DNA from: Scytonema tolypothrichoides VB-61278 | GTDB taxonomy: Bacteria; Cyanobacteriota; Cyanobacteriia; Cyanobacteriales; Nostocaceae | NCBI RefSeq assembly: GCF_000828085.3 | Contig: NZ_JXCA02000022.1 | Span: 277,254-341,253 of the forward strand | Direction of reading: 5' to 3' | Length of the DNA: 64,000 nt | The notes under the pieces: model-generated | The model's database searches: none | What the model saw: only the letters and a program-made list of their open reading frames with translations | Told to the model about the DNA's origin: nothing | Program-made: the position numbers and the translations under genes | Shown here: piece by piece, positions 8,230-17,168 of the stretch | Position numbering within the stretch: position 1 is the stretch's first letter | Layout: each line of letters begins with the position of its first letter

Positions 8230-8458
8230 ATGAAATCAAAGGATATGTCAAAAAGAACGATGAACATACTACTTGTGGAGGATGATAAGGTTGATATGAT
8301 GAATGTTAAATTGCCCTTCAAAAAAGTTAAGGTCACAAATTCACTTTTTGTTGCTATCAATGGAATCGATTGGGAAATTATGAAGCGCCAAAAGTTCCTG
8401 ATCAGCGGTCTTGAATTTTGCTAGATTTGAATATGCTTAAAATGAAAGGGAGCAGGTA
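8230..8458 (+). pseudogene. Decayed Rcp-type response regulator
   Basis: MNILLVEDDKVDMMNVKLPF and LFVAINGID match the N-terminal half of single-domain Rcp-like regulators. The frame is then lost; in another frame LLDLNMLKMKG (8416-8448) is recognisable as the phospho-acceptor segment normally written LLDLNMPKMNG. At least two frameshifts and loss of the last third make this non-functional. It lies just upstream of two active-looking REC-kinase genes, so it may be a relic of that locus. Confidence 0.7.
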
Positions 8459-8655
8459 ACAGGAAACAGGGAACAGAAACTGTATCTAGTTTCGCAAAAA
8501 TTAAAGAGGAATTTCATGGTGATTAAATGTTGACTATGTTACTAACAAACAGCAAAAATAAAATTTAAAATAAATAAATTAATTTACCTCTACTGTCAAA
8601 AAATAAGAAATCATAAAAACAAAAATAATGTATTGAATAGTGATGGCTAAAAGCA

Positions 8656-9987
8656 ATGAAAGAGAAACTAAAAATTTTGATTGTAGATGATGACGAAGTA
8701 GACCGCATGGCGGTGTGCCGTGTTCTAACCAAAGCAGGCGTTGAATTGGAACTATCTGGGGTGGGTGACTTAAGGAGTGCGATCGCTCTTTTGAGCGAGA
8801 CTTTGTATGATTGTGTTTTTCTCGACTATCGTTTGCCAGACCAAGACGGTTTAAGTCTACTCCAAAACCTGCGTTTCAACAATATCGAAGTGCCTGTTAT
8901 CGTCCTGACAGATCAAGGAGATGAACAGATAGCAGTTGAACTTATGAAAGCAGGTGCTACCGATTATATATCCAAGTCGAAGTTATCACCGGAAATTTTG
9001 ATAAAAGTTTTGCGCAATGCGATCCGAGTTCACCGGGCAGAAATGCAAGTCGCCTTAGTTAATCAACAACTGCGCCAAAGCAATGAACTCCTGATTCGTC
9101 AAAAACAGGAACTGGAAGTACAGCGACAACATATAGAGTTACAAAAACTCAGACTCATCGAAGCATCACACCTCAAGTCGCAGTTTTTAGCAACAATATC
9201 TCATGAGTTGCGGACTCCGATGAATGCTATTATCGGGTTTTCTCAGTTATTGTTGCGTCCTAAGTTTAGTCAACTAACACATCAGCAAAAAGATATGGTA
9301 CAGCGTATCCTCAATAACGCTAAACACTTGCTGATGCTGCTGAATGAAGTTCTTGACTTTTCCAAGCTAGAGGCAGGAAGGTTAGATTTAAAACCACAAA
9401 TATTTGATTTATCAAAAGTGGTCAGTGCTACTGTGGAAGAGATGCGTTCTCTAGCAGAGGAGAAAAATCTGTCTTTGTTAATTCAAATGGACTTGCAAAA
9501 CTCTCTGATGTTCAACGATCCAACACGTATACGGCAGATTTTAACCAACCTGCTTTCAAACGCTATCAAGTTTACAGAGTCTGGCGTTGTAGGAGTTGAA
9601 GTCAAGGAATTGCCAGAAAATCAAGTCGAGATTACAGTTCATGATACTGGCATAGGTATTGCTCGTGCCGATTTACAAAAGATTTTTGAACCTTTTCGGC
9701 AAGTCGATCAAAGTATCACTCGCAAATATCCTGGTACAGGTCTGGGTTTGCCAATTATCAAAGCGTTGCTGCAAATGATGGATGGTAACATTAGCGTAGA
9801 AAGTCAGTTGGGAAATTATTCAGTTTTTCGGATTCAGCTACCACGTCAGATATCATCCTTAAGTCAACAAGGTTCAGATGGAACATCAAACTTTACTCAT
9901 GCTTCAGCCGGAAAACGTTTTTGGAGACAGCAAGCAATTCCTCGTTTTGCCCAAGAAGGTGCACACACTCAGAGTAGAGATAGTTGA
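8656..9987 (+). CDS. Hybrid REC-histidine kinase
   Basis: 443 residues. REC at 5-125 with D11-D13 and phospho-acceptor D57 (CVFLDYRLPD); coiled coil at about 130-172; HisKA with phospho-His H183 in ISHELRTPMN; HATPase at about 280-400 with N-box LTNLLSNAIKF, DTGIGI, and G-box YPGTGLGLPI. A 40-residue polar tail (after FRIQLPRQ) has no domain. No membrane segment, so it is cytosolic and takes its input through the N-terminal receiver. A strong hairpin follows the stop; the next gene is a second REC-kinase. Confidence 0.9.
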   Translation: MKEKLKILIVDDDEVDRMAVCRVLTKAGVELELSGVGDLRSAIALLSETLYDCVFLDYRLPDQDGLSLLQNLRFNNIEVPVIVLTDQGDEQIAVELMKAGATDYISKSKLSPEILIKVLRNAIRVHRAEMQVALVNQQLRQSNELLIRQKQELEVQRQHIELQKLRLIEASHLKSQFLATISHELRTPMNAIIGFSQLLLRPKFSQLTHQQKDMVQRILNNAKHLLMLLNEVLDFSKLEAGRLDLKPQIFDLSKVVSATVEEMRSLAEEKNLSLLIQMDLQNSLMFNDPTRIRQILTNLLSNAIKFTESGVVGVEVKELPENQVEITVHDTGIGIARADLQKIFEPFRQVDQSITRKYPGTGLGLPIIKALLQMMDGNISVESQLGNYSVFRIQLPRQISSLSQQGSDGTSNFTHASAGKRFWRQQAIPRFAQEGAHTQSRDS

Positions 9988-9992
9988 TGTTC

Positions 9993-10019
9993 TCCCCCAA
10001 ACTAAATAAAGTTTGGGGG
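9993..10019 (+). terminator. Rho-independent-like terminator
   Basis: CCCCCAAACT and AGTTTGGGGG form a strong stem with a short A-rich loop directly after the REC-kinase stop, followed by a modest T-rich stretch (ATTGTTGGG). It separates the two kinase genes. Confidence 0.7.
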
Positions 10020-10083
10020 ATTGTTGGGCTGATTCAACCGATATACAAGTTTCGCTTGTTAAAATAATTTAAAATAATTAGTT

Positions 10084-11208
10084 ATGCTAGCAGAAGACAA
10101 TTCTCAAGTAGAACATATACTTGCTGTTGATGATAATCCCGATAATCTCATCTTACTTGAAACGATTTTAGAGAGTGAAGGGTATAAAGTTGAGTTAGTC
10201 TCAAATGGTAGGAGTGCTCTCCAGCAAATTGCCCAAGCACCACCCGACTTGATTTTATTAGATGTTATGATGCCAGAAATGGATGGCTATGAGGTGACAC
10301 GCCGCATTCGTCAGAATCGAGAAATATCATATATTCCTATATTGCTGATCACAGCCTACCATGATGCGAGTGTTGTCGAAGGTTTGGATGCAGGAGCAGA
10401 TGATTTTATTCGCAAACCATTCGATCATGAAGAATTGCTGGCAAGAGTACGATCAATGCTGCGCCTCAAGCACAGTATTGATGAACAACAAAAAATGGCA
10501 CGCCAACGAGAGGACTTTGTTTCACGTCTGACTCACGACTTGCGAACCCCTTTAGTAGCCGCAGATCGGATGCTTCATTTGTTTCATCAGGAAATGTTTT
10601 GTGCAATTTCGCCAGATATGAAAGAGGCGATATTCGCCATGATTCGCAGCAACCAGAACTTGTTGGAAATGGTAAACAACCTACTAGAAGTCTACCGCTT
10701 TGAGGCAGGTAAAAAGAATCTGCAACTTGAAAGCTGGAATATGCGGCAAATCGTAGAAGAAATTGTTCAAGAACTCACTCCTCTTGTGATTGAGAAGGGC
10801 TTAACTATCAATATAGACTCCAGCAACTTAGATCCACAAGATGAAACGGCAGGTGTGGTTAAGGGCGATCGCCTAGAATTACGACGAGTCATAGCCAACC
10901 TAGTTGGAAATGCCATTAAGTTTACAGATACAGGAAGTGTCAACATTCGTGTATTTGAAACACCCGTCAAACCTGAAAATAAAACTTGGGTGATCATTGA
11001 AGTCCAAGATACAGGATTCGGCATTGCCCCAGAAGATCAAGCTACAATCTTTGAGCGGTTTCGTCAAGGTAAAAATAAGCGTGCTGGCAGTGGCTTGGGT
11101 TTGCATCTGTCGCAGCGTATCATTGAATCACATAAGGGAAAAATTGACGTTTTTTCTGAACTTGGTAAGGGCAGTGTATTTACTGTACGTTTGCCAAAGC
11201 AAGCTTGA
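10084..11208 (+). CDS. Hybrid REC-histidine kinase
   Basis: 374 residues: REC (11-128) with D16/D17, phospho-acceptor D60 (LILLDVMMPEMDG) and K111 (IRKPFD); linker helix; HisKA with H151 in RLTHDLRTPL; HATPase (about 245-372) with N-box IANLVGNAIKF, DTGFGI and G-box RAGSGLGLHL. Cytosolic and without other sensor domains. The organisation resembles receiver-first cyanobacterial kinases that work downstream of another histidine kinase. It follows a similar gene after a terminator, so it is probably transcribed separately. Confidence 0.9.
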   Translation: MLAEDNSQVEHILAVDDNPDNLILLETILESEGYKVELVSNGRSALQQIAQAPPDLILLDVMMPEMDGYEVTRRIRQNREISYIPILLITAYHDASVVEGLDAGADDFIRKPFDHEELLARVRSMLRLKHSIDEQQKMARQREDFVSRLTHDLRTPLVAADRMLHLFHQEMFCAISPDMKEAIFAMIRSNQNLLEMVNNLLEVYRFEAGKKNLQLESWNMRQIVEEIVQELTPLVIEKGLTINIDSSNLDPQDETAGVVKGDRLELRRVIANLVGNAIKFTDTGSVNIRVFETPVKPENKTWVIIEVQDTGFGIAPEDQATIFERFRQGKNKRAGSGLGLHLSQRIIESHKGKIDVFSELGKGSVFTVRLPKQA

Positions 11209-11589
11209 GTTATTTTTATCCCTCAGCTTTTGTACTCCCCGTGATCTGCAATTGCACTTTACGGGGATACACATTCGGATTTATGTCTAGAGGCTAAGTA
11301 AACCTTACAGAAACACTTATAGACATTGATGGTAAATACTGCATTTGGATGGTGATTTTCAGCAATCTTGACCAATATAATGCTCTCAATAGTTCGGGAT
11401 TTCCGAGTTTACTACACTTGATAGTAAAGTTACACTACTATTGACAACTCAAAAAGTCAAGAGTGAAAGTCACTGGTATGTCAACATCAAATCTGAGTGA
11501 CGCGTGAGAAGTTAAGTAACTCATAGCTCATAACATCACTTTTTGACTTGTCGCTGGTGGTCTAAATCTCTAGAAAAAACAACAAGCAC
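11209..11589. other. Intergenic with a hairpin after the kinase gene
   Basis: CCCCGT (11237-11242) and ACGGGG (11261-11266) form a stem that may end transcription of the kinase. The rest is AT-rich and likely holds the promoter for the DUF2294 gene; no other feature was seen. Confidence 0.4.
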
Positions 11590-12027
11590 ATGACTACACC
11601 AACACCAACTCGCGGTCAAGTAGAAAGAACATTAGCACAAGGTATTCAAGCCCTGTATCGTGACCAACTCGGTCATCAGCCTAGCAAAGTCACCTGTCAA
11701 CTGTCAGACCAAAATGTAGTAGTTATCATAGAAGATTCTATCACTAAACCAGAGAAATTGCTGGTTAAAACAGGTAGTGAAGAATTAGCTGAGGAAGTTC
11801 GGTCAGATTTGGATCATGCAATTCAGCCACAACTCAAGGCATTGATTGAAGAAACTTTGAATGTTAAAGTGATAGAACTCTTAAGTGATGCCACATTAGA
11901 GACTGGTCGTACTGGCATTATTGCTATTTTGACAGATCCACCGACTATTCGCACTCCTACACTTGAGTCTAACAAAGTTAGGACAACAACTTCATCTAAT
12001 AGAACTAACACTCCAAAATCCGCGTGA
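11590..12027 (+). CDS. DUF2294 (MpsC-like) protein
   Basis: 145 residues. TRGQVERTLAQGIQALYRDQ, then GHQPSKVTCQLSDQNVVVII and a segment ending in LSDATLETGRTGIIAILTD are typical of DUF2294, a small domain also found in the MpsC subunit linked to membrane-potential generation in Staphylococcus. A low-complexity Thr/Asn-rich tail follows. It is soluble, with no catalytic motif visible. The gene ends six bases before the convergent response-regulator stop. Confidence 0.78.
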   Translation: MTTPTPTRGQVERTLAQGIQALYRDQLGHQPSKVTCQLSDQNVVVIIEDSITKPEKLLVKTGSEELAEEVRSDLDHAIQPQLKALIEETLNVKVIELLSDATLETGRTGIIAILTDPPTIRTPTLESNKVRTTTSSNRTNTPKSA

Positions 12028-12032
12028 TATGG

Positions 12033-12485
12033 TTAATCATCACATAGATTATAAGCTAAATCTGGATTCAACTCCTGACAAAGGTAACGCCCAACGAGAG
12101 CTTCTAGGTCTTCTATCATGTAGGGTTTGCTGATGTAGTCGTTAAAACCTGCACTCAAAATGCGTTCTCTATCCTCTGTACTAGCCAATGCTGTCACTGC
12201 AATAACTGTAATGTGACTGGTTAGGGGTTCTTGTTTTAGAGAACGCACTATATCTATGCCACTAATACCTGGTAACAAAATATCCAGCAGTATCAAGTCT
12301 GGCTGATACTCTTTTGCAACAAGTGATGTTGTTAAACCATCGTTTTGGCGAATAAGCTTACAACCTAGCGACTCAAGGGCATAACTTAACAGCAGTAGAT
12401 TATCCTCATTATCTTCCACCGCTAATATTAAGGGTGGTTGAGAGTTTTGCTTTTTTTGATGACTTAATAATTGTGCCTGCTCCAT
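12033..12485 (-). CDS. Single-domain response regulator
   Basis: 150 residues, one REC domain (20-140) with acidic pair E24/D25, phospho-acceptor D68 in LILLDILLPG, T/A switch region ITVIAVTALAS and K in YISKPYMIEDL. Type: CheY/DivK-like output by protein contact. It is convergent with the DUF2294 gene. No kinase is adjacent, but two hybrid kinases lie within 2.5 kb and could donate phosphate. Confidence 0.88.
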   Translation of the reverse strand: MEQAQLLSHQKKQNSQPPLILAVEDNEDNLLLLSYALESLGCKLIRQNDGLTTSLVAKEYQPDLILLDILLPGISGIDIVRSLKQEPLTSHITVIAVTALASTEDRERILSAGFNDYISKPYMIEDLEALVGRYLCQELNPDLAYNLCDD

Positions 12486-12927
12486 GTCTTCTCCAGAAGA
12501 TTCATGTAAAACTCATCATCTGTTTTGAGAAAATAAACGAGGCACTCCGTAAGCGGTTAAGTAGCGCTTACATTAGACTGGCTCGTGTCTCAACTCTACT
12601 AAGTTGATTATCTTTACTCACCCAATGAGCTTTAAGGAAAGAATATCTTTAGCTCACGGAGTGAGAATACACTTCCTAATTATAGGCAAAACGGATAAAA
12701 ATGATAGCGAATAAATTATAAGCACTTAATATACTTAAGAATGATTTAATGTGATACCCTTGAATGTACATATCTGCATGGCAGTTTGTGATACAAAGTT
12801 CACCAAAATGTTTGGTGAGTATAGGTTATAAGCGTATGGGTGTAGGTAGCAAAGTGTTACAATTGTGAGCCTCTTATTTTTACTGTTGGTATAAAAATCA
12901 GAAACTTTTTAGCTTCTTCGCCGTAAG
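12486..12927. other. Intergenic with small inverted repeats
   Basis: Contains CACTCCGT near 12546 and ACGGAGTG near 12656 as a distant inverted pair, and a hairpin CACCAAA-ATG-TTTGGTG at 12801-12817. The right side should contain nothing coding; a 69-codon frame overlapping the IS end is rejected. Confidence 0.35.
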
Positions 12928-13096
12928 CCCCGCGCTATAACAGTACTCCGTACCGCTGTGGATATAAGGCGGGGAATGACGAAAGTATCCGACGCATTGT
13001 CCCCTAAAAATCAGCCAGCCTTTGTTTTGTTGATCTGTGTTCCAAGACGAGTATTCGTTGTAGTAAGGCTGGCTGATTTTTTCGTGTAAGACCCCC
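12928..13096 (-). mobile_element. Mini-IS: right-end hairpin plus large left-end hairpin, copy 2
   Basis: 12991-13096 repeats the flanks (GACGCATTGTCCCC, CGTGTAAGACCCC) and loop of the 5311-5420 hairpin, but its arms (13006-13022 and 13065-13081) are a different, perfectly paired 17-bp sequence built on AATCAGCCAGCCTT. Next to it, 12928-12974 forms a CCCCGC/GCGGGG hairpin in the place expected for the right end. No transposase lies between, so this is a minimal non-autonomous element of under 200 bp. Confidence 0.62.
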
Positions 13097-13120
13097 GCCC
13101 CGACCAATGCTGTGCGCCGC

Positions 13121-13288
13121 TCAGCGAGGAAGCGGGGTGCTTGAGGAATTCCCTATCTCCGCGCTTGGTAACGAGTCAATGAAGTCCTCTAATATTTGAG
13201 TCATTGTTTTATCTTTAATAGCTGAGTGTTCTCGCAGCTTATTCAATCTGCGCTCACTAATCCGTATTTGCAAACATTTATTTTTCAT
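13121..13288 (-). CDS. Small ribbon-helix-helix-like protein next to tnpB
   Basis: 55 residues from MKNKCLQIRISERRLNKLRE (an upstream ATG at 13312 would add eight residues; neither has a clear ribosome site). A short basic beta strand followed by two helices, with TMTQILEDFIDSL, resembles CopG/Arc-type DNA-binding proteins often found beside tnpB in cyanobacteria. It is divergent from the tnpB at 13348, about 60 bp away, so it may regulate the shared promoter. Function not proven. Confidence 0.6.
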   Translation of the reverse strand: MKNKCLQIRISERRLNKLREHSAIKDKTMTQILEDFIDSLPSAEIGNSSSTPLPR

Positions 13289-13347
13289 AATGCCATAACA
13301 ACGTCCATACATTTATGTTATCATAGATAGTAAGGAGGGCAAAGTAA

Positions 13348-14598
13348 ATGAGGACTTCATACCAGTTCAGACTACGACCAACAACACAACAAGCCAATGA
13401 CATTGACCGGTGGCTGTCTATGTTTTGTGCACAATACAATTACTTGTTGGCGGACAGATTTGACTGGTACGAGCAAAATCGTTGTCCTATCAACGCATGC
13501 CCTCTTGTCTGCCACATTCCGGAGTTACGAGAAAGTCCAAACTATTACACCCAAAAGAAAACTTTAACAAAACTAAAAAAGACCCATCCGCATTACGGTG
13601 AAATCCATTCACAAGTGTTGCAAGATGTGGTCAAGCGGGTGAATCTTGCCTTTGAAAGATTTCTTAAAGGTGATTGCAACGGAAAGAAAAGCGGAAGACC
13701 TCGGTTTAAACCGCGTGACCGTTATAGAACTTTTACTTACCCAGCGATAAAGGATAATTGTATTCAGGGTAATTTGATAACTTTGCCCAAGTTGGGGGCA
13801 ATCAAAGTTATCCAGCATCGTCTTATTCCTGATGGGTTCAAAATCAAAACTGCATCTGTTACTAAAAAAGCAGATGGGTATTATGTCACCTTGTCACTGG
13901 AAGACCCGACCGTCCCAACAATCAAAGCGGATATCAATCCTGACTCGGTCATTGGGATTGACTTGGGACTAAAGGACTTTCTCACTACTTCTGAAGGTTT
14001 TGCTGCGCCTATTCCGCGATACTACCGTAAAGCTGAAAAGCAATTAAAACGGTTACAGAAGCGTGTTTCACGTAGAAAGAAAGGCAGTAATCGTAGGCGC
14101 AAAGCTGTTAAGCGACTTGCTAGGCAGCACAAGAAAGTTGCTGATCAACGCAAAGATTTCCATTTCAAAACAGCTAAGCGACTGTTTAACAGGCATGACG
14201 TGGTAGCTCATGATAGCGCAGCGTGCCCGAAGGGCATAGATCTTAATGTCAAAGGACTTACAAAATCGCGACTAGCCAAGTCCTTACACGATGCAGGATG
14301 GTCGAGTTTTTTATCAATACTGGCAAACAGAGCCGCAAAAGCTGGTTTGTTGGTAATACCCGTAAATCCTCATAACACGTCTCAGGATTGCTCTAATTGT
14401 GGTGCGAAGGTTCCCAAGAAATTACATGAGCGCTGGCATAAGTGTCAATGCGGCTGTAGTTTGGATCGTGACCACAATGCAGCTATAAATATAAAACAAA
14501 GAGCGGAGGGGCATCCCGTTCTATCTAAAGCCAAGAGTCTCCTCAGCAGTAGCCGGCTTGTCTTGGAAGCCTACACCGTAATCTCTGATTCGGTGTAG
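13348..14598 (+). CDS. tnpB: TnpB (IS200/IS605 OrfB) with altered RuvC-II
   Basis: 416 residues, full length and uninterrupted; ATG follows AAGGAGGGC. Order: N-terminal wedge/REC-like part ([20 protein letters not shown]), Ruv[13 protein letters not shown], basic bridge helix [19 protein letters not shown], RuvC-II region, zinc ribbon CSNCGAK...KCQCG, Ruv[15 protein letters not shown]. At RuvC-II the usual (H)EDLNV is replaced by nine residues ahead of DLNV; the change is exactly a 24-nt insertion inside the GAA codon (14214-14237). The catalytic Glu is therefore missing and nuclease activity is doubtful. No tnpA. Confidence 0.9.
   Translation: MRTSYQFRLRPTTQQANDIDRWLSMFCAQYNYLLADRFDWYEQNRCPINACPLVCHIPELRESPNYYTQKKTLTKLKKTHPHYGEIHSQVLQDVVKRVNLAFERFLKGDCNGKKSGRPRFKPRDRYRTFTYPAIKDNCIQGNLITLPKLGAIKVIQHRLIPDGFKIKTASVTKKADGYYVTLSLEDPTVPTIKADINPDSVIGIDLGLKDFLTTSEGFAAPIPRYYRKAEKQLKRLQKRVSRRKKGSNRRRKAVKRLARQHKKVADQRKDFHFKTAKRLFNRHDVVAHDSAACPKGIDLNVKGLTKSRLAKSLHDAGWSSFLSILANRAAKAGLLVIPVNPHNTSQDCSNCGAKVPKKLHERWHKCQCGCSLDRDHNAAINIKQRAEGHPVLSKAKSLLSSSRLVLEAYTVISDSV
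14214..14237 (+). repeat. 24-nt repeat splitting the RuvC-II Glu codon
   Basis: Deleting these 24 nt leaves CAT-GAA-GAT-CTT, encoding the canonical HEDL. The insert carries GCGCAGCGTG followed by CCCGAAGGGC, the same plan (GCG-A/C-AGCGTG plus a small palindrome) as the repeat at 4591-4622. ATAG occurs at both edges, so the exact breakpoints can slide by a few bases. Confidence 0.75.
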
Positions 14599-14980
14599 GA
14601 GCATGTCACAGAGCCTTGACATATTTTGTAGTCAGCATGTAGTATATAAGTATCAATAAACAAAAACCGAAAATTTCTCAATTGGAGACCATCTCATTTT
14701 TGTAAATCGCCCGCACTTCGTGTCGCTAGGCTAACAGACTGGAGATCTGGGGCTACAAAAATAAAGGAGCCAGTGCGTTGGGATGGTATCTTTATTTCCG
14801 CCGACCTGTACTAGTCGCTTGTTCAGGAGCAGAGTGAAAGATAGTAATAATGACTCCACACTATTACACAAATTGCCACTACAAGTTATGCGAGATTATT
14901 TTAGATAAGGTGAGCCATGTATCCCAGCATCTAAGTGGATATTGCTCACTCCACTCAGTAAGTTGTAGAAGGTATGGGAT
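14599..14980. repeat. Inverted-repeat element with a 17-nt repeat inside one arm
   Basis: The left arm 14688-14704 (ACCATCTCATTTTTGTA) pairs with TACAAAAAT (14754-14762) plus GGGATGGT (14780-14787) if the intervening 17 nt, AAAGGAGCCAGTGCGTT, are removed: 16 of 17 positions match. The element is non-coding. It lies in the gap between tnpB and the AAA+ genes, where the tnpB right end would also be expected. Confidence 0.5.
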
Positions 14981-15892
14981 ATGGCTTTTTGGGATAATGA
15001 GATTGAAGTTGAACTGCAACGCATGAAAGCAGAACTAAAGCGTTCTGCGAAAAGAAATGGTAGTAGTCAATCTGATTTGAACAATGAAGGTTTGGAGATT
15101 GTTCTTAAGCAGCTAAATAATCTTGTGGGAATGCAGAATGTTAAAGATGAGATAAATACTTTCATCAACTTTCTTAAAATACAGCAAGCTAGGCAGGAAA
15201 AAGGACTTGCTAGTATTTCTGTTACATTGCACTCTGTATTTTGTGGACCTCCTGGAACTGGAAAAACGACAGTCGCTCGTCTAATGGGTGAAATATATAA
15301 ACAGCTAGGGATACTTACTAAAGGTCATCTTGTGGAAACTGACAGATCAGGATTAGTTGCAGGCTACGTTGGACAAACTGCAATCAAGGTAGACAAACTT
15401 ATTGAATCAGCGTTGGACGGGGTGCTGTTTATTGATGAAGCTTACGCACTTGCACCAGAAGGATCTAAAAATGATTTCGGACAAGAAGCCATAGACACTC
15501 TACTGAAACGAATGGAGGATTATAGAGACAGACTGGTAGTTATTGTAGCTGGCTACAGTGAAGATATGTCAAGATTTATTGATGCCAACCCTGGACTACA
15601 ATCAAGATTTAATAAGTATTTCTATTTTGAGAATTATAAACCTAATGAGCTACTCAATATTTTTGAAAAGATTTGTAAGCAAAATCATTTCAAGTTGACT
15701 GAAAAATCAAAGCAGGTATTACTGAATAAATTCACCGAGTTATACACAAATCGAAATAATAAATTTGGGAATGGAAGGCTTGTGAGAAATATCTTTGAAA
15801 AGACAATTGAGAGACAGGCAAACAGACTCGTAAAAATTTGTGGACTCAGCAAAGAAATGATGATGACAATCATGCCTGAGGATATTTCTTAA
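14981..15892 (+). CDS. CbxX/CfqX (SpoVK)-type AAA+ ATPase
   Basis: 303 residues. After a charged N-terminal helix, [14 protein letters not shown] opens a CbxX-type AAA+ module: Walker [10 protein letters not shown] (about residues 89-97), a pore-loop-like [11 protein letters not shown], Walker [12 protein letters not shown], then VIVAGY (sensor 1) and [17 protein letters not shown]. CbbX members remodel inhibited rubisco, but many cyanobacterial relatives have no known client, and no rubisco gene is nearby. It is followed 73 bp downstream by a second AAA+ gene on the same strand. Confidence 0.85.
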   Translation: MAFWDNEIEVELQRMKAELKRSAKRNGSSQSDLNNEGLEIVLKQLNNLVGMQNVKDEINTFINFLKIQQARQEKGLASISVTLHSVFCGPPGTGKTTVARLMGEIYKQLGILTKGHLVETDRSGLVAGYVGQTAIKVDKLIESALDGVLFIDEAYALAPEGSKNDFGQEAIDTLLKRMEDYRDRLVVIVAGYSEDMSRFIDANPGLQSRFNKYFYFENYKPNELLNIFEKICKQNHFKLTEKSKQVLLNKFTELYTNRNNKFGNGRLVRNIFEKTIERQANRLVKICGLSKEMMMTIMPEDIS

Positions 15893-15965
15893 GTATGTTA
15901 TGGTGCGTAGTAGCTTACTAACACACCAATTTGTAAAGCTGTTATACTGCGGCACAACTGACAAT

Positions 15966-17168
15966 ATGGACTTTGAATACTATAGAAACGACGAAGGCGC
16001 TCCTGCTAATAGTAACCGTCAAAGTTTACTAGCAAGTGGCTGGCGACCTTTTCATAGAGAGTTAGACTGGGAGTTTGTATGGCAACTGTTGTCTCACGAT
16101 AGGCAAGAATTTACACAAAAAACTTTGAATTTAGCAAGCAATTTTGCTGAAATATTAGGACGAAACAATTATACTTGGTGGGCTAATCTCTTGAGTGTTG
16201 TCTCTGATAATACGCGCTACGAAGTAGAAAAATTTTGGAATTACATCACACCCGATCCTCTGTCACCAGATTATCGTTACAAAGATATTTTAAGTACCGA
16301 AACACCTATCGTCCAATTTGTCAGCCGCAATAGTATTCCAATTGATTATGTTCTGAATCGTCTTCAAGAAATTGCTGTATTGCGCGTTTTAGATGTGTTG
16401 GGACGCCCTGATATTATCACACAATATTATTTGGAACGAGATTTTTATTTTCCAGTGGAAAAGTTTCTGAACTGGGAGCGTTTGGACGTTATTAACACCG
16501 TTTATGCTTATTGGTCTAAAAATGATATTTGGCTACAAATAAACGCTTTTGATAGGGGACGACGACAGTATACTTTATTGGCAAAAAATCTCGCTCCACT
16601 CATTAACAAAGCGACACATGATTTAGCAATAATGCTGAGTGGATATCAAACTCGTGTGGGTAAACTTTATAGTCAGTTTCCCATTCGGAGTTTTCCTGAA
16701 GATATTCAAAACTTTACTGATTTAGTACAGCAGGCAATTCTGAATCAAAAGCAGTTAGCAGTTTTGGTACATGGAGAACCAGGTACAGGTAAAACCGCAT
16801 GGACACAAGCAGTTGCTAAAGAGATTTTGGTGCCTTTGGGGTATGTGATTTTTATTTTGGATCATGATGCGATCGCCAACTTTGTTCCCCCAACATATCT
16901 AGAAAGAATTTGCATCATTATTAACGAGGCAGATAACTTAGCACAAAATCGTGCTACCGAAGTAGCGCAGTACAATAACAAAACCGAACATATATTGAGT
17001 TTATTAGACGGCACGCTGTACCAAAGTGTGATTGATGATTCTGGTATTCATATGCAGCAGCAGTTAGTTGTGTTGATGACTTGTAACACCACAGAAAGAT
17101 TAGATCCAGCAATGTTACGTAAGGGGAGAGTAGATTTGATGTGTGAGTTTACGCAACGATTTGTTTAA
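15966..17168 (+). CDS. AAA+ ATPase with novel N-terminal region
   Basis: 400 residues from MDFEYYRNDEG; an earlier ATG at 15900 is less likely because it only adds a leader shadowing the intergenic DNA. Residues 1-255 are not recognised: Trp/Tyr-rich helical segments with no low complexity. The C-terminal third is an AAA+ core: Walker A HGEPGTGKTA, Walker B ICIIINEADNL (Asn where Asp is usual), sensor 1 VVLMTCNT and the Arg-finger region LDPAMLRKGRVD. It likely remodels proteins or acts as a switch; partner unknown. The lone Walker B Asp-to-Asn change suggests weak or absent hydrolysis. Confidence 0.8.
   Translation: MDFEYYRNDEGAPANSNRQSLLASGWRPFHRELDWEFVWQLLSHDRQEFTQKTLNLASNFAEILGRNNYTWWANLLSVVSDNTRYEVEKFWNYITPDPLSPDYRYKDILSTETPIVQFVSRNSIPIDYVLNRLQEIAVLRVLDVLGRPDIITQYYLERDFYFPVEKFLNWERLDVINTVYAYWSKNDIWLQINAFDRGRRQYTLLAKNLAPLINKATHDLAIMLSGYQTRVGKLYSQFPIRSFPEDIQNFTDLVQQAILNQKQLAVLVHGEPGTGKTAWTQAVAKEILVPLGYVIFILDHDAIANFVPPTYLERICIIINEADNLAQNRATEVAQYNNKTEHILSLLDGTLYQSVIDDSGIHMQQQLVVLMTCNTTERLDPAMLRKGRVDLMCEFTQRFV

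Noticed and set aside
12898-13107. 69-codon minus-strand frame
   Set aside because: It runs through the mini-IS hairpins, whose sequence is explained by structure, and has no protein-like features.
14981-15892. Rubisco activase CbbX as a firm name
   Set aside because: The AAA+ family fits, but no rubisco genes are nearby and CbxX relatives have many roles.
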